Shown here: positions 12,426 to 19,921 of the stretch, piece after piece | How positions within the stretch are numbered: position 1 is the stretch's first letter | How the letters are laid out: each line of letters starts with the position of its first letter | The notes under the pieces: model-generated | The model's input: only the letters and a program-made list of their open reading frames with translations | The model's database searches: none | Told to the model about the DNA's origin: nothing | Program-made: the position numbers and the translations under genes | Source of the DNA: a virus | DNA length: 21,707 nt | Reading direction: 5' to 3' (one strand) | Virus record (IMG/VR): IMGVR_UViG_3300032293_001469 | Coordinates: 1-21,707 of that record

Positions 12426-13718
12426 TCAGGAACAGAACGCGAGGAGGAAGTAAGCCCCATTCGCCGCGGTCGGGGTCCCGCTGGTCCCGACGAACTCACT
12501 CGAGGCCGCGGAGAGAGTGCACGTCGAGTATGACCGCTCGTCCTCGACCGTGTCGCCCGGGAGCTCCGAGACATACGCCGACGGGATGATGAGCGCCGCG
12601 CCCGCGAGCTCCCCGCCCTCGAGCGGGAGAACCCATGTATAGGTCGAGCCGAGCCGGAGCCAGTCGCGGAGCGTCGCCCTCGCGAAGTCCGAGAACGTGA
12701 GCGAGACCGTACACTGAGCGGAGACGACCTCCGCATCCGCCGCCCCGACGATGCTCGTCGTCGCGGAGCCGACCGGGTCGAGACCGATTGCGATGGTCGC
12801 CTCCCAGCCGCGGAGGGTCGCGACCGTCCGAGCGCCCGTGGTGATGTCGCCATAGACAGCCTGTCCCCAGCGCTTGAGCGCCGTCCCGTTCCCGATGTTG
12901 CTCGGAGCCGCGAGCGCGCCGCCGTAGGCCTGGGTCGTCTTGTAGGCGGGCGAGAGTTGAACCGAGATTTCAGCCGTCCGCGAGTCGTCACCTGCAAACG
13001 CGATGCCGACCTGATTCGCGCGACAGCCCGTCGCCTCGACCTCCCGAGCGCGGTCGCGATACCGGACCGCGAGGGACGTCGCCCCGACCGCCCCAATCTC
13101 CGGATAGACGACCGAGCATAGCTTGACGAGGTCGCCGACCTGGGGAGCCGCGGAAAAAGCCGGTCGGACCGTGACCTGATTCGTCCCGCCATTGATAGCC
13201 GTGACGACGCCGTACTCCGTGAGCCGCGCCGCGCTGACCCACGCGACCACGTCGCCCGGATTCGTCAGACTGAGGTCGCCCGCGCTGACCTCGAACACGG
13301 TCGTCGAGACCGCCGCCGTAACCGTGACAGCGCTCCCGCCGTTCTTGCTTACCGTCCCGAGGGAGGTCGCGAGGAGCTCCTTCAGTCGGGTCGACCCGAA
13401 GTTGAGACCCTGAGCGCTCTCGCCCTTGAAGACGAGCGTGAAGTCCCCGAGCTCCCGGATAGCGGGCTCGCCGCTGGAGAGATACGGAGCCTCGACCTCC
13501 GGGACCTGACCCGCGCCGCTCGTCGAGACCGAGGGCTCCGAATAGAGAGGGATGGTCGCCGACTCCGCCGCGCTCGACGAGCTCGTCCGCGTCGGCTTGA
13601 TGGCGTTGTACGTCAGAGAGCTCGTGTCGACGAGCGCATGGTCCGTCGCGCTCGGGCTCCCGTAGGTCGATTCGATGGCGATGGCGACACTCTGTCCGCC
13701 GAGACGTCCCGCGCTCAT
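12426..13718 (-). CDS. Major tail tube protein, 430 residues
   Basis: This protein is expected to polymerise into the tail tube. It is beta-rich, starts with a short N-terminus followed by AIAIESTYGSPS, and contains typical tail-tube features such as a strand with FTLVFKGESAQG. Residues about 130-200 look like an inserted beta domain (AVTVTAAVSTTVFEVSAGDL through QVTVRPAF). This would explain why it is longer than lambda gpV (246 residues). Position between the tail terminator candidate and the chaperone genes is the classic place for this protein. The ATG at 13716-13718 overlaps the preceding stop as ATGA and has AAGGAG 6 bases upstream, a strong site for a highly expressed protein. Confidence 0.85.
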   Translation of the reverse strand: MSAGRLGGQSVAIAIESTYGSPSATDHALVDTSSLTYNAIKPTRTSSSSAAESATIPLYSEPSVSTSGAGQVPEVEAPYLSSGEPAIRELGDFTLVFKGESAQGLNFGSTRLKELLATSLGTVSKNGGSAVTVTAAVSTTVFEVSAGDLSLTNPGDVVAWVSAARLTEYGVVTAINGGTNQVTVRPAFSAAPQVGDLVKLCSVVYPEIGAVGATSLAVRYRDRAREVEATGCRANQVGIAFAGDDSRTAEISVQLSPAYKTTQAYGGALAAPSNIGNGTALKRWGQAVYGDITTGARTVATLRGWEATIAIGLDPVGSATTSIVGAADAEVVSAQCTVSLTFSDFARATLRDWLRLGSTYTWVLPLEGGELAGAALIIPSAYVSELPGDTVEDERSYSTCTLSAASSEFVGTSGTPTAANGAYFLLAFCS

Positions 13719-14170
13719 GTGCTGCTCCTTACGTTTAGGCGGACACGGAGGACGTATCCGGTAACTCGGTCAATGTCGCCCCGCGTCTCGACTTGCGTCT
13801 CCGGTAGGACCGCGAGGTCGGAGACATGCGAGGACCAAAAAGAATGGGGACGGAGCGCGCCCATGATGAGCGCCGCGTCCGAGGTCGGAGCCCATGCCGC
13901 GAGCGGTCCGAGGTCCGCGTCCCGGTAGAGGACGACGACCGTCAGGGATTGCGAGACCTCGTCGAGGACGTCCCCGACGACGAGCCCGGTATCGATGACC
14001 GGACCCCAGTCGACATAGACCGCCCGCGAGCCGACTCGGTCCGACTCCGCGAAGAGCTCCCCCTCGCTCCGCACATCGGGGACGACGAGGAGCCGGAGCC
14101 CTGGAGCATGCGTCGGCTCGAGCGCCGCGAGGAGAGGCCCCATCGCCTCGACTAGGGTCTCGACGCTCAC
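13715..14170 (-). CDS. Tail terminator candidate, 151 residues
   Basis: I place the start at the GTG at 14168-14170, which overlaps the preceding stop codon as GTGA. The longer ATG start would run 100 bases into the preceding gene. The sequence is a mixed alpha/beta small domain: an N-terminal helix (VETLVEAMGPLLAALE), then strands LRLLVVPDV and SLTVVVLYRD, and a C-terminal strand pair. This layout and the position just before the tail tube gene fit the tail terminator family (lambda gpU-like), which caps the tail tube and joins it to the head. The family call is by context. Confidence 0.72.
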   Translation of the reverse strand: MSVETLVEAMGPLLAALEPTHAPGLRLLVVPDVRSEGELFAESDRVGSRAVYVDWGPVIDTGLVVGDVLDEVSQSLTVVVLYRDADLGPLAAWAPTSDAALIMGALRPHSFWSSHVSDLAVLPETQVETRGDIDRVTGYVLRVRLNVRSST

Positions 14171-14739
14171 GCCTGCTGACCCGCCGTCGAGCGCGCCGCA
14201 GCCGCCGCGACTATCTCCGGGAGGACCGCGTCCAAGTCTTGAACGTTGCGCGGACTCACTCCGAGCCATTCGCGCTTTTGATTGACGCCCTGAGCGTAAG
14301 CCGTCGCCCCGCCGCGAACCTCGATGCGCGCCTGGGTCGATGTCGTCCGGACGACGCGGAGCGACCGCGAGAGCTGACCGGAGAGAATCAGGTCGACCTC
14401 GACGGAGGCCTCTTTGAGACCCTTCCGCGACTCCTCTTTGAATTGGCGATATCCGCCCTCATAGAAGCGCCCGACCGTCTCGCCCTTACGCGGACCGCGT
14501 CGCCCTTTCCACGGAGTCCCGCCGCGCGGCTTCAGCCGTCGAGCCGTCTCCGAGGCGAAGTAGACGACGCGAGCCTTCTTTGAGTAGTCATCGAATGGCC
14601 CGTCTTTGACGTCGAGCCCCTCGAAGAAGGCCCGCTGAGTGATGCTCGCTCGGAGTTGCTCCGCGATGTCCTTCATCGCCGCCTCGTCGATGAGACGGCT
14701 CGGAAACCGTGAGAGGTCGATCTTCACCTTGACGCCCAT
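14167..14739 (-). CDS. Neck / tail-completion protein, 190 residues
   Basis: A very basic protein with a lysine- and arginine-rich middle (KPRGGTPWKGRRGPRKGETV, about residues 70-90). It has an N-terminal helix, the segment GPFDDYSKKARVVY and a polar helical C-terminus. Proteins with this outline, lying between the head-tail connector and the tail terminator, are often HK97 gp10-like or Mu gpG-like (virion morphogenesis) neck proteins; I cannot choose between these. The ATG at 14737-14739 lies 2 bases after the stop of the preceding gene, and the end overlaps the next start by 4 bases. Confidence 0.72.
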   Translation of the reverse strand: MGVKVKIDLSRFPSRLIDEAAMKDIAEQLRASITQRAFFEGLDVKDGPFDDYSKKARVVYFASETARRLKPRGGTPWKGRRGPRKGETVGRFYEGGYRQFKEESRKGLKEASVEVDLILSGQLSRSLRVVRTTSTQARIEVRGGATAYAQGVNQKREWLGVSPRNVQDLDAVLPEIVAAAAARSTAGQQA

Positions 14740-14741
14740 CG

Positions 14742-15779
14742 TCAGCGCTCGTCCGTCACGCGAGAGCGCTCGATGAGGTAGGGAGCCGCGTCGGGAGCAA
14801 AGTCGACGACGCCGCGATTCGTGAAGGTGCTCCCGATTCGCGAGGTCATCCGCGAGACGACCGCCGCGAGCTGCTCCCCTGGGTCGACCGCTCCGTTACG
14901 GTCGAGGTCCGACCAGTCGACGAGCGCGAGCTGCGCCTCGATCTCCGCGACCGCCCGCTCCCGGTAGTAGGTCGCGAGGGTCGTCCGGTCCTGACCTCCG
15001 ACCATCGTCCCGTCGAGGATGGTCGCCGCCGAGAGGTAAGCATGGGCGCGGATGAATGCTCGACCGGGGAGGATGTCCTCGACCCGCGGAGCGATGCGCG
15101 TCCGGATGAGCCCGACGAGCTCGTCGAGCGCCGCCTCCCGCTGAGCCCTCCAGCTCGATTGACCGACTGGACGCGAGCGGAGGTCGGGGACGTAGCCGAG
15201 GAGGTCGGAGTCGCCGAGACCCGTCGCGAACTCCATCGCGACGACATGGAGGACGTCCCGGTCGCGTCGATAGTCGACCGCTTCTCCGCTGATGGGGTCG
15301 AGGGATGTGTAGTCGATGGTCCAACGGACGCCCCGCGTCGGGGTCGCCGGGAGGTCGAGAGCCGGGATGGTCGCCGAGAACTCCGACCAGTAAAGAGTCG
15401 GATTCGACGTCACGATGTCGACCGGGAGAGGGAGCGCCTCCGCGAGCTCGAGGACGCCGCCGCCCACGCTGAGCGAGACGATGCGGACGACCCGGACCGG
15501 AGCGCCGACGATACCCTCGCCACGGATGACCGCGGGAGACGGAGAGCCTATCGCCGAGAGCGCCGCGAATGAGCCAGAGAGGCCCCACGTTACCGTGAGG
15601 GATCGACGGTCCGCGGAGATAGCCGAGACCGTATCGGGGGACCGTGTCGCCGTGAGCGCGTAGGTCTGAGACCCCGCGGGCCAGTCGACGACGAGAGACG
15701 GAGCGATGGAGACGTAGCCGTCCGGAGGGCTCCATCTGAACCGATGAGCGAGACCCGTAATGAGCTTGCGCGCCGTCAT
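14742..15779 (-). CDS. Head-tail adaptor protein with EF-hand-type loop, 345 residues
   Basis: The first 150 residues are beta-rich (for example RRSLTVTWGLSGSF and PVRVVRIVSLSVGGGVLELA). The second part is helical, as in adaptor or connector proteins: ALDELVGLIRTRIAPRVEDI and TTLATYYRERAVAEIEAQLA. Residues 291-302 read DLDRNGAVDPGE, a full match to the 12-residue EF-hand calcium loop at positions 1, 3, 5, 6, 9 and 12. The ribosome binding site is weak (TAGGGTG). It lies between the minor head protein and the neck protein, so an adaptor role is likely. The beta-rich N-terminal half is unusual for this role and could be a separate surface or connector domain. Confidence 0.7.
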   Translation of the reverse strand: MTARKLITGLAHRFRWSPPDGYVSIAPSLVVDWPAGSQTYALTATRSPDTVSAISADRRSLTVTWGLSGSFAALSAIGSPSPAVIRGEGIVGAPVRVVRIVSLSVGGGVLELAEALPLPVDIVTSNPTLYWSEFSATIPALDLPATPTRGVRWTIDYTSLDPISGEAVDYRRDRDVLHVVAMEFATGLGDSDLLGYVPDLRSRPVGQSSWRAQREAALDELVGLIRTRIAPRVEDILPGRAFIRAHAYLSAATILDGTMVGGQDRTTLATYYRERAVAEIEAQLALVDWSDLDRNGAVDPGEQLAAVVSRMTSRIGSTFTNRGVVDFAPDAAPYLIERSRVTDER

Positions 15780-15810
15780 GCCGACACCCTACCACAGACC
15801 GCGGAGAGAG

Positions 15811-16647
15811 TCACCGCGCCGCGGCGTTAGCCGCTCGGACGTCCGCCTCGGTCGCTTCTTTATAGCCCCAGCGGAGCGCTTGGCTGAGAGGGACCGCGAG
15901 CCACGAATGGCGACAGTTGTAGCCGCCCCCGCTCTCGAGCGGATGGGGGAGGCCCGTCTGATTATTGTCGAGCTTGCGGACGAGGTCCCGCGAGAACCAG
16001 CGCCCGACGCATTCCTCGCAAAATGGCCGCGTGAGCCCGTCGTCCGGTCCGCCGTAGGCATAGCCGACGGGGAGGTCCGTCGTGTCAGCGTAGGCATTCG
16101 CGAGCGCCCGCGCATAGACCGCCGTCTGGGTCCTCGCCTCGGTCGCCGCCTTCTCGAGCGAGACTCCGAGCCGCTCCGAGAGCCGCGAGGATAGCTCGGT
16201 CAGGCTCTCGAGGCGGTAGCCCTCCCGCATCATGGGGACGAGCTCCGTCGAGAGGGTCAGATTGAGTGCCCGGAAAGCGTCGACCGCGTCCCGTTGCGCC
16301 GCGTCGATGATGGTCGCGAGCTCCTCGACGTCGACGACCGTCTCGGGGTCGAGACCGACCTCGCGGAGGAAGTCGGGAGTCGCCCGCTCGATAGCGTCGA
16401 GACCGTCTAACCACTGGTCCTGTATCTCGCCCGTCTCGTCCGCGACCGCCGCCGCGACCTGGTCGAGCTGGAGCGCGAGAATCCCAGACCTCCAGTCCCC
16501 GCCGCCCGCGTCCGTCGCGAGCTCGAGGAGTCGGTCGCGCAAAGAGTCACGGAGCCCGACGAGCTCCGCGCCGATGCGATTCCCCAGACGGTCGAGGTCC
16601 GCCTGACGACGCCGGAGCGCCGCGCGGATGTCCGCCGGGATTGCCAC
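15811..16647 (-). CDS. Minor head protein, Mu gpF-like, 278 residues
   Basis: This protein class is found near the portal and takes part in head assembly or DNA injection. The first 190 residues are helical. The C-terminus has the typical signature: GGPDDGLTRPFCEECVGR (residues 199-216), then LPHP and GGYNCRHSW (241-249). C210, C213, H235, C245 and H247 could bind zinc. The start is GTG at 16645-16647, 3 bases after the preceding stop, with AAGGG upstream. Pairing with a DUF935-type portal supports the Mu-like origin of the head module. A 31-base gap separates it from the next gene. Confidence 0.85.
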   Translation of the reverse strand: MAIPADIRAALRRRQADLDRLGNRIGAELVGLRDSLRDRLLELATDAGGGDWRSGILALQLDQVAAAVADETGEIQDQWLDGLDAIERATPDFLREVGLDPETVVDVEELATIIDAAQRDAVDAFRALNLTLSTELVPMMREGYRLESLTELSSRLSERLGVSLEKAATEARTQTAVYARALANAYADTTDLPVGYAYGGPDDGLTRPFCEECVGRWFSRDLVRKLDNNQTGLPHPLESGGGYNCRHSWLAVPLSQALRWGYKEATEADVRAANAAAR

Positions 16648-16650
16648 GGG

Positions 16651-16917
16651 TCAGCCCTTCCGCTTACGCGCTGGGATGGTCCGCGGAGTAGAGGGAGGGA
16701 CGTCGACCGGAGCCACGTCCGAGGGTCCGCCCGCGTCGAGAATGGAGGCGATGACCGCCTCGACCTCCGGGGGAGCCTGATAGTCGAGGAGGACCGCGTC
16801 CGTCCCGAGTAGCCGCGAGGCCGCGAGCCACTGCTCCCGCGTCATGTCGACCTCTGCGGGAGCATTGTAGAACCCGAACCGAGGGAGAGGACGGAGGAGA
16901 CGGACGCGGGCTCCCAT
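16651..16917 (-). CDS. Small head-region protein, 88 residues
   Basis: I do not recognise it. The N-terminus is basic with Gly/Phe-rich strands (RVRLLRPLPRFGFYNAPAEV), followed by a helix (MTREQWLAASRLLG), an acidic helix and a Pro-rich tail ending PARKRKG. The ATG at 16915-16917 shares a base with the stop of the major capsid gene (TAATG), so it is probably made by reinitiation. Small genes of this size after the capsid gene often encode head-completion or connector parts, but nothing here proves that. Confidence 0.72.
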   Translation of the reverse strand: MGARVRLLRPLPRFGFYNAPAEVDMTREQWLAASRLLGTDAVLLDYQAPPEVEAVIASILDAGGPSDVAPVDVPPSTPRTIPARKRKG

Positions 16918-17987
16918 TAGGCGACGACCGCCGTCACGAGGTAGCCGAGCTGCGCGTCGCAGACGACCTCGTCCGAGTAGACCTCAGCCGCGACGATGGA
17001 GCCGACCGCCTGGGGAGGAGCCGTCTCATAGGAGCGGACCGAAATCGGGAGGGCGATTCCGTCCATGCTCACGCCCTGACCGGAGAGGCCGTCCTCGACG
17101 AGGAGGAGAGCCGCGACCGCGCGCGTCATGATGTCGCCCGACGCATTCGCGACCGAGTCCGCACCCTCGAGGCAACCCATCCAGAGGCTCTTACCCCAGA
17201 TGTAGGAGCTCGCGAAGGCGACGCCGTCCGCCGAGGTCTGCTTCCGACCGCCGCCGATGAGGAGGTTCAGCCCCAGCTCCGCGCGGACGAGCTCGACGAG
17301 GAATGCATCGCTCGCGACCTGACGAGCCGCGGGAGCCGCGCCCGCGCCGCCCGCCGACGCGACGAAACGAATGCCCGAGGCCGCGAGGCTCCGAGCCATC
17401 GCGTCCGCGACCTCGCGACCCATGATGACCGTATCAGCGTCCCGCCCGTAGGCCTGAGCGCGGAGGATGGTCTTCAAAATGTGCAGGTCCTGAACCGGGG
17501 TCGCCGTGACCGTCGTCGACCACTGCGAGCCCGCGCCCGGGACCGCGCCGAGAGCCGCGTCGGGCCAGTTGGACGCCGAGAAAAAGAGGTCCGCCGTCCG
17601 GCTCTCCATGTCGAGAGCGAGCTTCCGACCGATAGCGCCCGCCTCACGTTCCGTGAGGTCCGTCGGGAACTGGCTCCGCTGCGAGAGCTTCGTCGGGATG
17701 ACGTCGCTCGCGAGCTTGTACTCCTCGCAGTTGTAGTTGACGCTGGTCGGACCGCCGAGAGCGCGCCGCGGATAGTCCGCGCCGAGAGCCGTCGCGACGA
17801 CCTGGGGCGAGCCCATGTAGCCCGACGAGGCCTCGACGAAGATGGTCCCGCGATGAGCGGTCGGGACGACCTGCTGAATGGGGAGCTTGGGGAAGACCAG
17901 ACCCGCCACGCTCTGCGCCGCGCCGATGGCTGCGCCGGAGAGGATGGGGGAGACTGGAGCGAGCTGGGAGATGTTGGCCGCGCTCAT
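16917..17987 (-). CDS. Major capsid protein, 356 residues
   Basis: This is expected to be the main shell protein (HK97-like fold). Support comes from its position after the decoration protein and protease/scaffold genes, its typical length, and sequence features: a helical N-terminus, the strand region around VNYNCEEYKLASDVIPTKLS (residues 83-102), a long helix REAGAIGRKLALDMESRTAD resembling the spine helix, and an alanine-rich C-terminal domain. The ATG at 17985-17987 has AAAGG about 8 bases upstream. The protease upstream might remove an N-terminal piece, but I cannot place a cut site. Confidence 0.85.
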   Translation of the reverse strand: MSAANISQLAPVSPILSGAAIGAAQSVAGLVFPKLPIQQVVPTAHRGTIFVEASSGYMGSPQVVATALGADYPRRALGGPTSVNYNCEEYKLASDVIPTKLSQRSQFPTDLTEREAGAIGRKLALDMESRTADLFFSASNWPDAALGAVPGAGSQWSTTVTATPVQDLHILKTILRAQAYGRDADTVIMGREVADAMARSLAASGIRFVASAGGAGAAPAARQVASDAFLVELVRAELGLNLLIGGGRKQTSADGVAFASSYIWGKSLWMGCLEGADSVANASGDIMTRAVAALLLVEDGLSGQGVSMDGIALPISVRSYETAPPQAVGSIVAAEVYSDEVVCDAQLGYLVTAVVA

Positions 17988-17998
17988 GGTTCAGCCTT

Positions 17999-18394
17999 TC
18001 AGGGGAAGATGGAGTGGTGGATGTTGATTTCGGCGGTCGCGCCGTCGGCGGTCGCGCCCGTCGAGGTCGAGCCGCTGAGGACGACGCCGAGGATACGGTC
18101 GCCCGACGCCGCCGCGACGAGCTTGCCGTCCGCGTCCGCCGTGACGAACTTGCCCGGGTCGATAGCGCCGCTCGCGATGGCGAAGGGACACACGCCGAGG
18201 AGCTGGACGTCGACGATGTCACCCGCGACGCCGCTCGAGAGAGCCACGCCGAGAAGATACTCGCCCGCGCCCGTCGCCTGAGCCGCCGCCGCGATGCCGC
18301 CGCTCAGCCCGTCCGCCTTGACCACGCGACCGCGCGTCACGGTCCCCGTGAGGCGGTACGACTTGATCGACTGGAGACCATTCACGCTTGCCAT
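17999..18394 (-). CDS. Capsid decoration protein, DUF2190-like, 131 residues
   Basis: A compact, almost all-beta, Gly/Ala-rich protein with repeated short strands: GRVVKADGLSGGIAAAAQAT, EYLLGVALSSGVAGDIVDVQ and RILGVVLSGSTS. This pattern fits the DUF2190/cement-type head decoration proteins, which bind the outside of the shell and stabilise it. It has one cysteine. The ATG (18392-18394) is directly adjacent to the stop codon of the protease/scaffold gene. The family call is from pattern and position. Confidence 0.82.
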   Translation of the reverse strand: MASVNGLQSIKSYRLTGTVTRGRVVKADGLSGGIAAAAQATGAGEYLLGVALSSGVAGDIVDVQLLGVCPFAIASGAIDPGKFVTADADGKLVAAASGDRILGVVLSGSTSTGATADGATAEINIHHSIFP

Positions 18395-18796
18395 TTACGC
18401 CCCCTGCTTGATGCCGCGGAATCGCGACAGCATGTCATTAGCGCGGGCCACCTCAGCCGCGCGCGGATCCTGCTTGACCTGCTCGACGTCCGCCGCCGCG
18501 CCGCCGTGACCGACCGGGCTCGCGACCGCCACGATAGGCGAGAGGTCCGAGAGCATCGCCCCGACCTCCTCGACCCCGAGGCGGACCGCCCGCTCGACCC
18601 ACTCACCGCGCCGCGCCTGGGGAATGCGCCCCGCCGAGACGTGAGCCTCGACCATGCGCTCCGCGTCGCGCTTCTGGAGCTCCGCGGTCGCGCTCTGCGC
18701 CGCGGTCGCCGCCGCCTCGAGCTGAGCGCGCATCGCGTCCAGCTCCTTCGTGAGCGCCTCGACCTGAGCGTCGAGCGCCTTCGTTCCCTCGCTCAT
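18395..18796 (-). CDS. Nested capsid scaffold protein (in-frame start inside protease gene)
   Basis: In frame with the protease gene, codon 376 is an ATG (18794-18796). It is preceded by CAGGAGGT (complement at 18804-18811), an almost complete match to the anti-Shine-Dalgarno sequence, with 8 bases between GGAGG and ATG. Such a strong site inside a gene is unlikely by chance. The product would be 133 residues: a coiled coil (LDAQVEALTKELDAMRAQLE, about residues 6-25 onward) and a helical basic C-terminus. This matches the lambda C/Nu3 arrangement, in which the protease C-terminus and the free scaffold share sequence. The scaffold guides shell assembly and is then removed. Confidence 0.82.
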   Translation of the reverse strand: MSEGTKALDAQVEALTKELDAMRAQLEAAATAAQSATAELQKRDAERMVEAHVSAGRIPQARRGEWVERAVRLGVEEVGAMLSDLSPIVAVASPVGHGGAAADVEQVKQDPRAAEVARANDMLSRFRGIKQGA

Positions 18797-19921
18797 GTCG
18801 AGGACCTCCTGAGACCCGTCCGAGGTAGACGCGGAGGCCGTGACGGTCCGGACACGCCGCGAGTAATCGAGAGGCATCGAGCCCCCGAGGAACATCCAGT
18901 CGTCGGACTCGGACGCGACACGGTCCGCGAGTCCGCGAGAGACCGCCTCCGCCGCGCCATAGACCGACCCATCGCCGAGAGCCTCGATGGTCGTCCCGCG
19001 GTCCGACGCGATTTCCGCGAGCATGACGCCCGCCATCTCGTCGACGCGCCGCTGGAGACCCGCGATGTAATCCGCATCATCGACCGATGCGCGCTTCTTC
19101 GGGGTCTGGGAGCTGACGACCTCGACCGTCTGACCCTGCTCCGCGTCGCGGTAGAGGGTCGTGATGACGCCGACGGACCCGACCTGAGCGAGCGGAGATA
19201 GGACGACCTCGTCCGCCGCCGCCGCGACCCAGAGCGCCGCCGACGCCGCCATCCCGGAGACGTAGGCGACGACGTAGATTCCCGCCTCTCGAGCGCGAGC
19301 AATCGCCCGCCGCGTCTCGCGGACTCCCGAGACGTAGCCGCCCGGGGAGTCGACATGGAGGACGACGGTCCGCTCCCCCTGGAGTTGAGCGCGTCGGAGC
19401 TCCATCCGCGCCGAGTAGTAGTCCAGAGGGTACAGAGGCCCCTCGACATGGACGACCGAGAGCGCGCCCTCGACCGTCCGCCGCGGAGCGCCCGCGAGGA
19501 GCGCGCCGACGTGACTCGGCTCGACTGCCATCGCGGAGACGCCGGGACTCACGCGAGCGCCCGCGCCGCCGCTCTCTTCTTGAGCCTTGCGGACGAGATA
19601 GAGCTGTTGGAGCCCCTCGACCCAGTCCTCGCCCGGGTCGCCGCCCCAGAGGAGCCACGCGACGAATCCGGGGGACTCGGAGCCGGGGACGTCGTCGACG
19701 CCCTCCTCCCAGTCGCTCTCATGGCGCGCGAACCACGCCGGAGCCTCGACCGTCGCCCACTCCTCCGACTGAGGCTCCCCGTCCGCGATGGAGTTAGCCC
19801 GACGGATGGTCTCCGGATTCGGGTCGCCGGAGCGTCCCGCCTGGTGTAGCTCGACGCCTCGACGCGCCGCGTCGCGGACCGCCTCGGGAGGTGTGAGCTC
19901 ATCTTGCGTGAGGAGAGGCAT
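18395..19921 (-). CDS. Prohead protease, S49 (SppA/lambda C) family, with C-terminal scaffold
   Basis: A 508-residue protein. Residues 11-107 form an N-terminal module seen in some phage proteins (VRDAARRGVELHQAG; SPGFVAWLLWGGDPGEDW). Residues about 150-340 form the S49 peptidase: VHVEGPL, LHVDSPGGYVSG (187-199), and GMAASAALW with the expected nucleophile Ser227. GSVGV follows at 248-252, and SQTPKKRAS holds candidate catalytic lysines 275 and 276. Residues 376-508 are the scaffold portion, also made separately. The enzyme is expected to cut scaffold and itself during head maturation. The ATG at 19919-19921 shares a base with the portal stop (TAATG). The extra N-terminal module is longer than in lambda C. 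Confidence 0.92.
   Translation of the reverse strand: MPLLTQDELTPPEAVRDAARRGVELHQAGRSGDPNPETIRRANSIADGEPQSEEWATVEAPAWFARHESDWEEGVDDVPGSESPGFVAWLLWGGDPGEDWVEGLQQLYLVRKAQEESGGAGARVSPGVSAMAVEPSHVGALLAGAPRRTVEGALSVVHVEGPLYPLDYYSARMELRRAQLQGERTVVLHVDSPGGYVSGVRETRRAIARAREAGIYVVAYVSGMAASAALWVAAAADEVVLSPLAQVGSVGVITTLYRDAEQGQTVEVVSSQTPKKRASVDDADYIAGLQRRVDEMAGVMLAEIASDRGTTIEALGDGSVYGAAEAVSRGLADRVASESDDWMFLGGSMPLDYSRRVRTVTASASTSDGSQEVLDMSEGTKALDAQVEALTKELDAMRAQLEAAATAAQSATAELQKRDAERMVEAHVSAGRIPQARRGEWVERAVRLGVEEVGAMLSDLSPIVAVASPVGHGGAAADVEQVKQDPRAAEVARANDMLSRFRGIKQGA
18804..18811 (-). promoter_or_regulatory. Strong internal ribosome binding site for the nested scaffold
   Basis: CAGGAGGT on the minus strand is placed 8 bases (from GGAGG) before the in-frame ATG at 18794-18796. 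It is one of the best ribosome binding sites in the window, although it lies in the middle of an open gene. Confidence 0.82.
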
